Shown here: positions 1-12,500 of the stretch, one piece after another
Layout: each line of letters opens with the position of its first letter
Numbering within the stretch: position 1 is the first letter of the stretch
NCBI RefSeq assembly: GCF_002443255.2
Contig: NW_019211460.1
Span: 34,729,498 to 34,793,497, forward strand
Source: Varroa destructor
Taxonomy: Eukaryota; Arthropoda; Arachnida; Mesostigmata; Varroidae
Length of the DNA: 64,000 nucleotides
Direction of reading: 5' to 3'
The notes under the pieces: model-generated
Databases searched by the model: none
What the model saw: only the letters and a program-made list of their open reading frames with translations
Told to the model about the DNA's origin: nothing
Translations under genes and position numbers: made by a program

Positions 1-131
1 CAGTGTCAGAGTAAAGTTATTACAATTTTATTTCGATCTTTTATTTTGATGAGACCTTAACTACCATTTTTGAAACCCACCTCGCGTTAGGACTATATTT
101 ACTTACTTATTTTTCTATGCTATGGTTTCAG

Positions 132-269
132 TTCGATAAAACCGTTAAGGAATGGACTTACTGCAGTGAGATGCCGCATCAGTACGTAGACCTTGATCCA
201 GATGAAGAGGTTGCTCTTGAAGCACGACGATTTCGCACTCGGCGAAGAATTCGACTAGATTCCGACTAG
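132..269 (+). CDS. Terminal exon of an unidentified gene (5' part outside window)
   Basis: An acceptor (pyrimidine-rich stretch ending in CAG at 129-131) opens into 45 codons ending in TAG at 267-269. The other two frames close early. The peptide begins FDKTVKEWTYCSEMPHQYVD and ends in a basic run, ARRFRTRRRIRLDSD. It is acidic in the middle (DPDEE) and strongly arginine-rich at the C-terminus. Bases 1-131 would be the end of the preceding intron. I do not recognise the protein. That this is a real exon is an inference from splice signal plus codon-like composition; no clear AATAAA follows closely. Confidence 0.5.
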   Translation, partial: FDKTVKEWTYCSEMPHQYVDLDPDEEVALEARRFRTRRRIRLDSD

Positions 270-1293
270 AATAAGGAAGAGTTCAGGGGATGTGAGTCAA
301 CCTCGTTGAAAACCGGGCTTACGTACCGTGTGTATCGTTATGGCTTAATTTTAAGGCCTCGTGATATCATAAAAGGATAGGTCATTATACATAAATATCA
401 GACTAAATGAATATTTGGTCGATAGTGGCTTATGCGGTGAGCAGCTATTTATAACACATTCTGCTTGTGTAGGATAATCATCGTAACATTTTTAATGGAA
501 CTATCGTGAATGAATTCGCTTTATAAAGATCGAAAGGTCGATAATTTCATTTATTGTTGATCTGGGTATCTTGGACTACAAGTTGCACTTTGATGTGGAT
601 ACCGAACATCTCATGGGAATCTTAGATAATATATGTTAGATAAAATCACAGTGTGCTTGTAACCATCACATTTTAGGCGAGCATCACTATTTTAGACAAA
701 ATTGCAACTCGTTTGCAACATGGGATGTACAGAAAAAAAATGTAAGAAGTGGGAAAATAAAGCTTATAGCTTGTATTGTACCTTATGACTAGTTTTAAAC
801 TTACAGGGATGAGAGTGACATCTATACTTAATAGATATTTATAAATTATATCTCAAGTCAAATTAGAGTTACTTCAGATTACACATTTGCAATACTTCAG
901 CAGATTAGACAACAATAATAACAATAATAATAGTAATTATTATTATGCCTTTTATTCTAACATTTTTTGCCTTTGATGAAGCTTGCGGACTACTCGCTAT
1001 TCTCAGTCCAGGCCACTTTTAACGCCATTACCGTCTCTCAACTATTAATGTCAACATTACTCTCTTTTACCTTTGTCAGGTACTTTGTCTATAAACCACA
1101 TAAACATTGTAAGATTTTATTGGAAATTTTAAATAAAAATAAAAAGAAAATAGGTAGCACAGGCGCTACAACTGCACCGTTCTTCTACGTTCCACACTGT
1201 TCAAGAAAAGGTCATATATTCCGAAACGCGTAACCTATTAAACATGTTAAACTCTGCCATAGAGTACAATTCAGGTATAGGCTAAAGAGGTAA
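270..1293. other. Intergenic, no gene seen
   Basis: AT-rich sequence without a convincing exon on either strand. A short interrupted AAT/ATT trinucleotide run lies at about 910-945. The open frame at 967-1233 starts with TTG and has no splice or composition support. Confidence 0.5.
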
Positions 1294-1626
1294 GTGCTGT
1301 ATCTTGTATCTAAGGGCAGCCCTACGAAGAAATCGGTTCTGCAGCTGGTCAACAGTTTTAATGTTTTGTCATATAACGTGGTCAAGCTCTAACACAGTGT
1401 ACAAATTCGGGAACAACACTTGTAAAGGATAAAACGCGAAGTTTTTAACCAGAAAGCACCTGGAAATCATGGTAATCGACGCCGATCTAATGATATAACC
1501 AATATGAAGATCGAAATTAAGTTCCAGCGTAATTCCAATTCCTATGTCTTTAATCCAACTCATCACAGGAATGGGCACACCATTTAAGAAGTATTCATTA
1601 GTATTTTGAAAGCTAAAAGCCGCCAT
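1294..1626 (-). mobile_element. Decayed non-LTR retrotransposon reverse-transcriptase fragment
   Basis: Read on the - strand, an 85-codon stretch contains NGVPIPVMSWIKDIGIGI followed by LNFDLHIGYIIRSAS. This matches the pattern, as I remember it, downstream of the catalytic region in jockey-type non-LTR reverse transcriptases (substrate-strand loop, DLGV-like motif, then F..HI). After an in-frame TGA (just below 1369) the same frame continues with TVDQLQNRFLRRAALRYK, which resembles the 'I..LE.VQ.RFLR' segment that normally follows. The element is therefore truncated at both ends and carries at least one stop: a fossil, not an active copy. Family assignment is from motif memory only. Confidence 0.55.
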
Positions 1627-1856
1627 ACACCGTAGATAGACATCACCACATTGTCGGCGCTATTTAATACAGACACAGAATCCAACCCATTAAATAATCA
1701 GGGGAGCTGTTCAGGCACTGAGCTTTAGCCCACGCTAAAGTCTAGCTGAAAGGCCATGCTTTATATGGAGAACAGAGAAACTTGGAAGATCGCGGAAACA
1801 AAAATCATAAGGTGCACCTAAAGGTCATTCCTTTTTGAAATTCTTGAAATTGAAAA

Positions 1857-1900
1857 TATGCTAAAATAGGTAACATTTTCATGTTACCTATTTTAGCATA
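1857..1900. repeat. Perfect 20-bp inverted repeat with 4-nt loop
   Basis: The left arm (1857-1876) and right arm (1881-1900) are exact reverse complements, separated by TTTC. The stem is AT-rich (TATGCTAAAATAGGTAACAT on the left strand). Pairing does not continue outward. It could be the tip of a collapsed MITE, a small hairpin RNA, or chance; nothing flanking supports a particular class. Confidence 0.8.
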
Positions 1901-3597
1901 AACGATCCGATTTGTCAGATAGTGTCTTATCCAGTTTATAAAGCAGTGATCAACCACTTAGTCTACTGAGCTTCACAATTTGTAGATGTGATTATGTGCA
2001 GAAACAAACGAATAATAAATCGTCAAAGCTTTGAAAAAGCTTTAGATAGCTGTAGGCGTAGATGCCATCGAACTTCTCGTGACGATTTTGAAACAATGTT
2101 CAATTTGAAATCATAGTAGCGAGCTGCGTTGCCGTTGATTCATTCTGCGTGAACAAATGCTGGTTAATACTAAAAAAATATTTCGATACTTAGTAGTTCA
2201 CAATGTGATCGACTCTTCCTAAACTAGAAAGACTATAAACTGTTGAGGTATTTAATTTACTGAGAGTTTAACTTTGTAAACTGGCACAGCTAGCTAAAGA
2301 AATCAGGAGACTCTTACCCTTGTAAGGTCGAATTATTATTATGTAGAGGGACTCGGTAAAAAAGTACATAAGACTTGTATACAATGCAGGATAGAAAGAT
2401 CCCAGGGGTGGAGCATTTGGCAAGGAATGCCTTTTGGTAATGCTTCTGAAAAACGGTTTTTTTATTAGAATGATAATTAAACAGTGCAAAAAGGCTGGTC
2501 CATATAGCGCAGAGCTTATACTTTTTCATCGTAAAACTAAATCTGAACTCTAAGACAATTATAATTTTGAGATACAAAAGCCGTATTTGTTGCTGCATTA
2601 TAGACCAACCGGGCGGGCTGTCGAAATAGCCAAACTAAATTTACTGTGCACTTTATCACTTTTTTTTTAGATATATCATCATGAGAGTTCAAGTTAAATT
2701 CTATTAAAATGTGACAAATGAGACCAGCATACATCATAAAACACCAAGATTAAATCTGTTTTTATTCGTTTATTCATGAACTACTCGCTTTGTTGCTCTG
2801 CAGTATGGACAGTCTTCAATTTTCCTCATAAAAGGCATATCGCATAGTAAAATATATTAAAAACATAGTTTTAAGGTCAATAATCATTATTGTGTTGACC
2901 GGCCACATTTTTTGCTGTGTGGTAGCCTCTATATCTCCATATTCACCCTATGGTTATCGAAAACGGCAACACCAAAGTTGTCTGCTTGCTTTGGAGGTTC
3001 TCATTCCCCTTTAGTACACACCGAGGTAGAGAACTCAAATAACAAAGCAAAGGAAATAGCAAGCACAAATATATATTTAGCTGATATGTGTAATCGTTGT
3101 CATCTATGCCAGCTCTATATTGCTCTTTTACCCTATGAGCATGCGCTTAGAGACTACCAAGATCGTTGAGTATTTAGCCATCATTGTATTAAACTTATAA
3201 CGATAAGTATTGTCGTTATCGTATTGCATGTCTGTTCTGTACACCTTTATTAATCATTGTGCCTACCATTGCTTGGACGTTGCATCGTCATTGTGACCAT
3301 CGTCGTTAAAGATACTTATATATATATTAATTGCGGTGATGTAATATCTAATCTAATACAAAACTGTTTTAATTATAAAAAAACGTTCAATCTCAATGCC
3401 CCTATTAATTTTATAGTGTGTGCAGTAAAAGTGAAAAGTATAATTGAACTACGTTTGTTAATTGCCGCAGTCGTTTATTATCGTAATTATTACAATGTAA
3501 GAATTATATGATTCTTCTCTGCAAAAAAACAAATCCAATCAAAACCGCCGGTGAAAAAATCAGTCATAATTATTTTTCTATATATATGTATATATAC
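1901..3597. other. Intergenic, no gene seen
   Basis: No exon with both splice support and protein-like composition was found. The overlapping - strand frames at 2268-2737 are low-complexity and mutually out of frame. Confidence 0.4.
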
Positions 3598-3780
3598 ATG
3601 AGTCGACTACTTCGCGGCCTGTCCCTCAGCTGCCGGTTGCATTTGCCGGGAGGACAACAATTGTTGAAGTTTAATCTGCATCGTTTCAGCGACACGGTCA
3701 CGAAACATCACCTAAAACAGCAAATAGACAGACACTTTACCGCATTATCCCTCGAAACACTCACAAGCTATTCAAAGTAG
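3598..3780 (+). CDS. Possible small protein, 60 aa, unidentified
   Basis: An ATG at 3598 opens 60 codons to TAG at 3778-3780. The first ~25 residues (MSRLLRGLSLSCRLHLPGGQ) lack acidic residues and contain spaced arginines and hydrophobics, as in a mitochondrial presequence. The rest is hydrophilic. It is tail-to-tail with prefoldin subunit 5, 245 bp away. No homologue is recognised and no splice site is needed. It may equally be a chance frame. Confidence 0.2.
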   Translation: MSRLLRGLSLSCRLHLPGGQQLLKFNLHRFSDTVTKHHLKQQIDRHFTALSLETLTSYSK

Positions 3781-4025
3781 AATGTTATGTGGTTATGAGT
3801 TCAAAGGTTATACTGTATACCAACTTGGCAACTGTAACAAATGAAAATCTCTAGACAAGTATGTTTGTATCGATTAATTTGTTAACGTAATTTTGTAACG
3901 TAAATTGATATTCTAATAGAAGTAATATAAAAATATTCTCAAATTATTAACAACTGCATACTCAAAACTGCACCTCAATATTGATGCAGGCACGTCGCGG
4001 ACGTTACTAGGCAGCAGCTGCGGTA

Positions 4026-5314
4026 CTAGCTCACGTTCTGCACGGTCTTCTCAGAAAAGCTAACTTTTTATCAAAAAATTATGATGCACTTTTGAACAAA
4101 GTATGTATTAGATAAAATGCGTCGCTTTAACTCATACCTTCTCTTGGGCCGCCTTTTGGACCTTTTCAATTTGTTCCTGGACGACCTTTTCCCTTCTCTT
4201 GAATACCTCTCGTGCTTCTTCGATGTCCTTTTCGACGTAGTACCCGGTGCCAATTCCTGAGTCACATATCATATTCATGCAGAAGCATATATTGGATTAA
4301 ATTACATTGATTAGCACTACCATGATATATTTCGACGTATCGTAATCGCAATGTATTTAGAAAACCTTGCGTAATAAATGGTCTCCTTAATAAATTTGTC
4401 GGTAAAATGACTAATAGATGCTTGTATATTGCGCAATGAAAAGTTGTACTACAGGTAAACAATAGCTGTTTTTTGTCATAGGTAGCAGATCTGATTAGTA
4501 AGCTTACACAGATTGCCTTAGGAGATGTGTCAGTGATTTATTAATTCAATAGTTTTGCTGCAAACGTCTTAATTCAAGCGTGTAGAAAAGACGAAATTGT
4601 AATGTAGTCACAATCGTAGACTAATCACACTAAAGCCGCCACGCGTAACCGTGTTAACCTTTTCTTAACTACTATGGGCATATTTCGTGTATAATATTAG
4701 CTAAGAACATTGAAAATAAGTATAGATACGTGTGATGCTATTTGTGTTCAGTATACTTGTTGTAATGAACCACAGTGTCTAAGAGGCAGGACTTTTACCT
4801 ATAATAGCCTTCTCGGCATTGGTCAGGTAACCCGGTACATAGACAGAATTTGACAACGGTACAAGAAGTTCTTTACCCTCCGCTTTGGGGCCCAGTTTAG
4901 AGAGACATTCTTCCGAAGTGAGGCACTTATCCATTACCACTGAAAAGAATACACCGACATCGATTAAATTGGTGCATTGTTTCTTGCTCATTAGAAGTGT
5001 CGTACTCTTGCTTGACTTCTCATTTCATAGAATATTCCCCCGCATTGCGCATTCGCCTGCATTAGTATCCAAAGGGTTTTTCCTACCGGCACATTGCAGC
5101 CATAATAATAATAATAAATTGAGAAAAGTCCGGTTGATCACAGCTAGTCATAAACACGGCCACTGAGCAAAACTTTAAACGAACCTTTGAGCGTCTGGAT
5201 AGACTGGCTCATGTATTCGATATCTCCATCCAGTTCCTGTTTCATTTGCGTAAGAAGTGGCAATGGGAGCTGACAGAGCTCATACACTTTAGGCTTTGGA
5301 GATTTTTTCGACAT
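4026..5314 (-). CDS. Pfdn5: Prefoldin subunit 5 (4 exons)
   Basis: Alpha-class subunit of the hexameric prefoldin chaperone, which hands unfolded actin and tubulin to the CCT chaperonin in the cytosol. Exons on the - strand are 5314-5185, 4939-4799, 4256-4138 and 4046-4026. Phases match and total 411 nt, giving 136 aa. Exon 1 encodes the first coiled-coil helix (QMKQELDGDIEYMSQSIQ). Exon 2 gives the beta-hairpin core, with EGKELLVPLSNSVYVPGYL, the strongest family signature. Exon 3 gives GIGTGYYVEKDIEEAREVFK and the second helix up to QEK. The last exon adds only TVQNVS and a stop; it could start at 4049 instead, adding one Lys. The second helix is therefore shorter than in human PFDN5 (154 aa), so a missed alternative 3' exon is possible. 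Start ATG at 5314 encodes MSKKSPKPKVYE. Confidence 0.88.
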
Positions 5315-7967
5315 CCTTTCCGCACGCGGTCGATAGAAAAAGAGCCTTTTTCGACAGTGCCTAAAGTAACAGCATGAAGGCGAATAGACGGAAGCTTTTT
5401 TGAAACGGAACTTTTGTTGCTCCGCAACTACGCTATGTAGTTCAATAATGAAAAAGCCAAATTTGGCATGTGCTTAGATTTTCGGTCGACTGTCTTCGTT
5501 CGACAATGGTACTATAAAAGCACAACGATTGGCAGTGTTTTGGCGGAGAAATGTTGTTTCCTGTTAGCGGAATCACATTTAAATTTGCCATACAATGTTT
5601 CTTTCGTAGTGTCGTTTTGCGTAACGAATCAAATACCAGTGGTGCTTTTAGCCGAGATTCAAAAATCGCTGATTTATCAATGAACGGACTATTGTATAGC
5701 ATATTGTTTTCAGAAATGTAGGTTTCATTGATGGAATCTTTCCAATCTAGCCGACCTCACTGCATCCGTAATACAGTTCCTACGGCACCTTTGTGGTTCG
5801 AAAACATTCGCTCTCGCCGACAAAGGGCGCTTGCGTCACATCTACAATGTTTATGTAGGGTCACGTTTGGGCGGCGAGTTCAATTTTACGGATATACAAA
5901 GGAATCAGACTAAAAAAAGGTATATATATAAAATGTTATTGTTTTTTTATTTTTTTTTTAACAATGGATACCTGTTACTTTGCAGTAAAAGCTTACTTAC
6001 AATATGAGCAGGAGTGGTAATCGTTTTGATTGATTATTAATATAGCACTGTGCGATGTTTACTTTCTAATATCCGGTGTTTTCTGTGTCATTTAAATATT
6101 GGGCATCACTTTTCTTATAACAGATCTTACGCGCCCAACGCAATCCTGCAAATGTATAATAAAATATCCTGATGTCAGAGAGATGCTTGTGAAAGTGCTG
6201 TTCGAACCGTAGTCCATCAGTGGCTACCAGAAACTAATCAAGTGCGTTAATAACGACAAGTGGGCCCTGTGATAATGTAGTAGCTGCAAAATTTGAAAGA
6301 TACGTGGTTATCTGGGCTTGAATCCGGCTGTACCTACTTCGTTTCTGCGATACTGGACGTATACCTTGAAACATCTAGAAGTGGATTAACAGTAAAAAAG
6401 TATACAAATAAACAACGATAAGGTACTGTTGACAAACCGAATAGTATATATATCGGCATACTTAACTTAAGGTAACTTAAGCGTACGTGTGAACGTATTG
6501 TGTGAGGTATGTGGTGGTAATGATATCTAATGGCGTAAAAAAAGTAAAGTCACTATATAGAAATCCTATAACGATAGAAAGCCCTTAGAATTTCTCGGCC
6601 ATGTACTGATTTACCGGAGACTAAAGATTAAATGTTTAAGGTGCAGTCTTCGACAGATTAAAGATAAACAATTTTACCATCGACTTCAGAAATATCACTA
6701 CTACTGTCCATTATGAACTCTACCAACAAAAGTTAGTTTCTTGATAATATTTTAGGGGGACGTCTAAATTTCGGTTAGCAATGTGTTTGAAAATCAATGA
6801 AGCTGGAGTCTTGTCATGTCAGTATTTCTATCCTTTCGTTTTCCGTCGTATAACAGACTTAGCTATTTAAGCTTTTGATGGTTTAGAAAGGTAAAAATTG
6901 ACCTGTCGAAAGAAATTTGCTTCCTAAAGAGGTAAAATGGGTGTAATAGAGTGGTTTGCATTTTACTAAAGATTTTCGTGAACTGTATGAAGAATTTCCT
7001 GCCCCCAGTTTTTATATACATTGGGACAGGCAGGCATCTTTATGCTTTTATTATAACGAGTAGCAAGGTCGACTCTTTTGTCACCTGTAATCGGTTTGAG
7101 TACATTTATTTAAACCCCGCGTATTACCAATTCCAACTATTGCAAGTAAGGAGTTAGATAATGTATAATGTTGCAATTATTTAGTAAATATTATATTATT
7201 AATAAAAAGAGAGTTTGTCTGTATGACGATTCGTAGGTGGGGATACAGATAGATGGATGTTGCTTCTTTAACTTAAAGTTCTCAAATCTAATAGTTTAAA
7301 TACCATAGTCAATTTTTCGAAATTAGTTTTTACCAATTATATTCTTTTAATTTTTGTAAACTGCAAAGCAATTGTTACATTAATAGTTCTTGCTTCAGAG
7401 GGAAAGCAGGTTTACGCACTCTCACGGCCGATCCAGCTTCAAAATAAAACGTGTGCGTTAAACCTTCATAAATATAGTAGAAGCTAGCTCCTAGCTTGAG
7501 AAACTGTCTGTGTCAGTCTGTATAAATGAGGTAAGTATCGTAGCATAAATCTAATGGCGGGATAGTTATTTGTTGACATACATTTGTTGTTTGACAACAT
7601 ACGAGCGTTGCGGTATGATGTTCTTTTCACTCTCTGGGTGTAAGATGATTTGTTTTGGCCATTGACATACCCACGACTGAAATACCGAAAAAAAATCTTG
7701 AGCGATAAACCATGTTGCTGCAGCGTATTACGCATTAATGAATAGGAGACGGTCCACACGAAGTACAGACCACGCCAACAATTGTAGACGTATATAGTAG
7801 TTATATGGCAACCATATGTAGTGAAAATATTTGCCATAGATGGTTGCGTCGTTTTAAGGCTGCAAAGCATCTGCCGATTCGAAATACTCGACAGTAGGTA
7901 AATAACTATTTTAGATTGTATTCAATGAGTTTTTGACATTACCTTTTCCAGTGCGTCATGGCTGGTT
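5315..7967. other. Intergenic, no gene seen
   Basis: This holds the presumed 5' flank of prefoldin subunit 5 and otherwise AT-rich sequence. Frames at 5442-5702 (-), 5728-5913 (+) and 7484-7870 (-) lack splice support and recognisable motifs. Confidence 0.4.
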
Positions 7968-8525
7968 TTAAAAGGCAAAGTTGTTATCGTGATGGGTGCC
8001 TCTCTTGACATTGGGTACGGAACCGCACTTCGTTCGGTGCCAGAGGCTGCATCATAATTTCCTGGTTGAAACCTCGAGGCCTTACAGAAACCTGAGGATG
8101 AATTTGAATGAATCTCAGGACCAGCTAAAAGCCGTTTACTTAAATTGGATGAAGATTTGGCAATTGAAGTATTGACGGAGAAACAACTTATGGGAAGCTC
8201 GATATTTTAGTTAATAATGCGGGAACACTTATTGTTTACGCTTTCTATGCAGCTTGTAACGTGATTAAAGCAGTACTAGATTGACTCACTAAGTCGCTGG
8301 CAAGTCGAAGTAGCAAAAGACGAAATTTGCGTAAATCAGCTAATCCAGGCGCAGTTCTAATAGAATTCATAAGCGCGTTGGCGTGACGAATAAGACTCCC
8401 AAGCGGACGCATCCAGTCGGTCACGTCGTAACCGTTGTCGACGTGGCTGTCTACGTATTTTTAGCGTCGTATAAAACCACATTTTGCACCGGAAACCTTG
8501 TAAGCGTCGCAGAAAGAAGTGAAGT
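7968..8525 (+). pseudogene. Short-chain dehydrogenase/reductase pseudogene
   Basis: Pieces of a classical SDR enzyme appear in the right order, spread over different frames. At 7968 the cofactor-binding strand and glycine motif read LKGKVVIVMGASLDIGYGTA. At about 8190-8215 comes LDILVNNAG, the NNAG motif. At about 8230-8290 is a degraded active-site helix in which the catalytic Lys position is lost and a TGA interrupts before LTKSLA. At 8342-8385 NPGAVLIEF matches the conserved Pro-Gly segment. At about 8410-8510 HPVGHVVTVVDVAVYVFLAS, then CTGNLVSV, matches the C-terminal segment. Stops and frameshifts plus a deletion between NNAG and the active site show it is dead. No introns are evident, so it may be a processed copy. 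Confidence 0.75.
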
Positions 8526-9512
8526 CTACAGCATTCGACTGTACGGAAATTACACATCTAGAAATATTGGTCAAGCTTGATGTGTAAAATAGTTCTGAGC
8601 AGTTATGGCTTTGTGCGCCAGAATTATAAGTGTTAAATTTTATTGGAATAGCTGATTTTTCATCCTGCCACAACAAGACTTGCACACTAGGAATTCAGTA
8701 GCGTTCTGAACATCTGATTTGTTATAAACGTCACTTGCATCATCGATTACTCATATTACTGAAATGTTTTAGACATCTTTATGCCATGTTATAGCGCAAA
8801 TATCTTACAGTGTGCACTTTGTATAGCGAATACGTAAAGACGTACTTCCTGAATAAAAATTTATTCTAAACTATTAAGTGTTTATTAAAGGCAAGACAAT
8901 ACTGCTTATTCGATAAGGCCTCTCAATGGTCACTAAATGTCTATAAGAATCGGATGTTATTTTCTGCTTATATATACATATAAACCCCTTTTTGGAATTT
9001 AAAAACGACATAATAATATCGGGTTAGCTCCGTATATCATCGAGTATCTATTGAATACTAGAGACTTGAGCCCTACTGCCAAAAAGAATCAAAGCGGATC
9101 AGTGTGGTCAGTATAATTATACGGTTTACATGATAAAGGTTTTGCTCAAAAACAGTTGGTAGATAGCATATGGAAGGATTGAATGATGAAAATCAACTGC
9201 TGGAAAAGCCGATCGAATTATAATCATGGTTTAGCAAAATGCCTATTTAATCTGCACTTCCCATACCCTTAGTTCAGTTCCACATTAGAACTACTTCATA
9301 CTTAATTACTAGTGCTGTAAAAGTTCGAATGCATCGCGGTAAATTGTCACTTAAAAGACAAAAAGGATTCCAGTTTTTGCCTTCTTGCCCAATGACTGAC
9401 ATTTGAGGTTTGATATTTAGAGAATTGCTTCATGTCAACTGTTGTAATATGCATTGCCATGTTTCCGCGCTTATTGAATATAATAAATGAATATTAATAA
9501 GTATTGAAGAAT
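8526..9512. other. Intergenic, no gene seen
   Basis: AT-rich flank between the SDR pseudogene and the GANP gene; no supported exon. Confidence 0.4.
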
Positions 9513-9544
9513 GGGTATTTAGAGAATCTGTTGTCTCGGTGCTG
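9513..9544 (+). promoter_or_regulatory. Shared upstream element, copy 1 (before GANP gene)
   Basis: This stretch starts GGGTATTTAGAGAA and ends GTTGTCTCGGTGCTG, 51 bp before the GANP start codon. It recurs with one 5-nt indel and three mismatches at 21434-21470, upstream of the coiled-coil gene. The last 15 nt are identical. A shared core-promoter element or a small dispersed repeat are both possible; position upstream of two start codons favours the former. Confidence 0.4.
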
Positions 9545-9594
9545 CCACTAACTAAATTTCATATACTGGGTGGACTAAGGTGTTCAAATTTAAA

Positions 9595-12500
9595 ATGGCA
9601 GACGCCAGTACCGGATCACCGCCAGACACATCTAAACTAACCACGATCCTGATTAAGGACCTACCCGAAGAACTGAACAAACGTGACACTCTACTTGAAC
9701 ATTTTTCACAATTCGGCGAAGTAACACGTGTCCAGTGCCGCAGCGACTGCACAGCTATTGTCCACTTCAAACAGCATGGAGATGCTCTCGCTGCTAAGAA
9801 TAAGGGAAAAAAGGTAAGCCGTGTGTGTTTCTTGCCTGTTGTCACAATTGGTGACACAGACCATTTTCGCATTAAGAACATCACTATTACATGATGCCAA
9901 CCTTGTTAGAATTTGTAATTTAGTATTTGTAGAAGCGTAAAAACAATTAGAGCTATTAGTACTAACTCTTGTATCACTGTTGCACAGTGCCTGTCATGTT
10001 AGTCCAGCGAGGTTGATAAACACGGTCTTATGCTCTATTCTAGATCTCTCCACAGTTTCGGCCTGTAGGCATCCAGTGGTGCAGGATGGGGAGGCAATCA
10101 TCATCCGAAGGGACAAATTTAACGGGCGCGTCACTACCAAAAAGCTCTTCTGCTCATTCTTTTCAAGCAAATAATACGAGTAAAAGTAACCCGTTTCAAA
10201 TGAAAAAGTCTACAGTGGCGCTCTTGAATTCACCATCTGAGCAAGCAAACTTGTTCGCAAGTTCAGCCTCAACAAGCTCAGATAACGGATCGGACGCAGG
10301 TGGTTCTGAAAAAAGAGCTACCTTTGGCTCCGCCAGAGACCTGTTCGGAAAGAAATCTCTTGACAGCAACAGCGCACAGGCTGGAGCAACTCTGTTTGGA
10401 AAAGCGCTTGAAAAAGCTAAAGAAACAGTAAAGGATTTGCCGGCGAGCAACGCTGGACCAAGTTCCCTATCTACGTCATCGTTTGAAACTCGGGTGGACA
10501 ATCCATTTGCAAAACTGCCCGATACACCACAGATTTCAGAGGGTCGTCTGTCAGGTGGATCGCTTGCATCAAAGGAGCCGGCAAAGCCTACAGCTCCGTC
10601 TGGTTCAATACCCCCGGCAGGCACATCACCGGTGTTCAGGTTGGGCGGTCTTTTTGGAAAATCAGGATCTGAAAAACAGGCGCTGCAAGAACCTCGGACT
10701 AGTACTACCGCTTCGCTAGCAAACACTGAAAATACAAAAGATGGCTTCGTCGCCTTGCCTGGATCCGCTGCACCTCTTACGGCCGGAGTGTTTAGAAAAG
10801 CTACGCTCCCCATGAATATCCCGACCACGTCAGCTCCTGCATCTATGGGCCTATTTGGAAAGCCAACTTCACCTTCAACTGCTAGCGGTTCAGAAGCTGT
10901 CTCTTGTGTAGGCCCTGTGGCAAAACCAAGCATGCTTTTTGGAAAGCCATTTACGGGAGATACTAGTCAGAAACCCGGTTCTAGCTTAGAACCCAAAGGC
11001 ACACTCTCAGACAAACAACCTCCAGAGGGTGGGACCTTTGCACCTGCCTTCAAAGCTCGAGGGGCTTCATCTGAAGCTGTTCTGCCATCATTTTCAGTTA
11101 TGAGGTGGTCAGCTGATGGAGCCAGTAAAGATTTAACATCGAGAACGCCATTCGGAGCGAAACAAGATGCGCCACGGCCAAGAACGAATCTCGTGTGGAC
11201 TAAAGACAAGGCTGATACTTCATCTAGAGGTTCTCTCAGTGTTCCCACTAAAAAAACGATGAATCCTGCAGACTTACAAGAGGCACCGGCACCATTAGCC
11301 GCTCCGAAGCAGCTCAGTGTTGTAACCCGATCAAACACTCGGAGCGCTAGTCCTTCGAAATTTGCTGAGCTCTTTACGCACGCCGCCCACTCAGTCGGCG
11401 ATCGCTATAAGCTTTTGGAAATGAGGGATAAGATTATACGGGAGCTAATAAGCTCCGAAGTGCAGAAAGGCCCCATTAAAGGCACCTGTACTGACATGTG
11501 TCCTGAAAAGGAACGTTATCAGCGAAGCCAGCGAAATCTCGTGGAAAAGTTTGAGATGCTTCCTGGGGCAGACGGTGTTATGGACCACACCAGGATGATT
11601 AAGGAATATCAACGATCGTCTGCTGATCAAGAATTTCCGTTACCGCATGAATTGAGACCACCCCATATTTTAAAAATGACAATGAACTTTTTGATACGTG
11701 AAATTATTTCTAATCAGCCAAACAAGGGTTGTGGAGACTGGTTCTCATTTGTATGGAATCGTACTCGAGCCATTCGAAAGGATATTACTCAGCAGAAAAT
11801 TGAAGCGGACCCCATTTCAGCATTGATTCTCGAACGATGTGCTAGGTTTCACATACATTGCAGTCATTCATTGTGTGAGGAGGACAGCCACGACTTCGAT
11901 TCTAAGCTGAATAAGGAAAACCTTACTAAATGTCTGAAATCGTTGAAGTATTCATATGCCGACCTAAAGGTTCAGAACGTCAGATGCCCGAATGAGGCCG
12001 AGTTCGTGGCATACGAGATTCTCTTGAACCTTAAAGAGGGATTTATAGCAAAAATGATTACTGACCTCGAGCCAGAACTTAGACGAAATGCACTAGTTAG
12101 GCTGTCGATTGCAGCTATGAATGCCTTTGAGTCGGGAAATTACCGTCGATTTTTCAAAATTGTTCGGCAAGCGCCCTACCTAGCGGCATGCATTCTGCAT
12201 TGCTACTTCATAGAGGTTCGCAGACATGCCCTCTTCGTTTTGTCGAAATCCCTTAGCAGCAAAGGCGGTGACATCACTCTGTCTACGCTGACTAGTGAAC
12301 TTCTTTTCAACAGCAAAGAGGAATGCAGTAGCTTTCTAGCTATTCTCAACATCGAGCCCGACGAAAACGGTTTCATCAATTGTAAGACCATGGTGGACCA
12401 TGACGATCTACGATTCAGTATGAGTAGATCACTCGACATTATGCGAAGAATGGATACATCTCTTGCGCAGATTGTTTACGGAGCTGGAACTATTCCATTG

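Noticed and set aside
10069..10085. Later acceptors for GANP exon 2 (after TGTAG or GTGCAG)
   Set aside because: They put the exon out of frame with the 1,270-codon reading frame. CTCTCCACAG ending at 10055 is in phase and has a better pyrimidine tract.
10196..10933. 245-codon antisense frame in the GANP gene
   Set aside because: Shadow of the FG-rich coding region; no start context or motifs.
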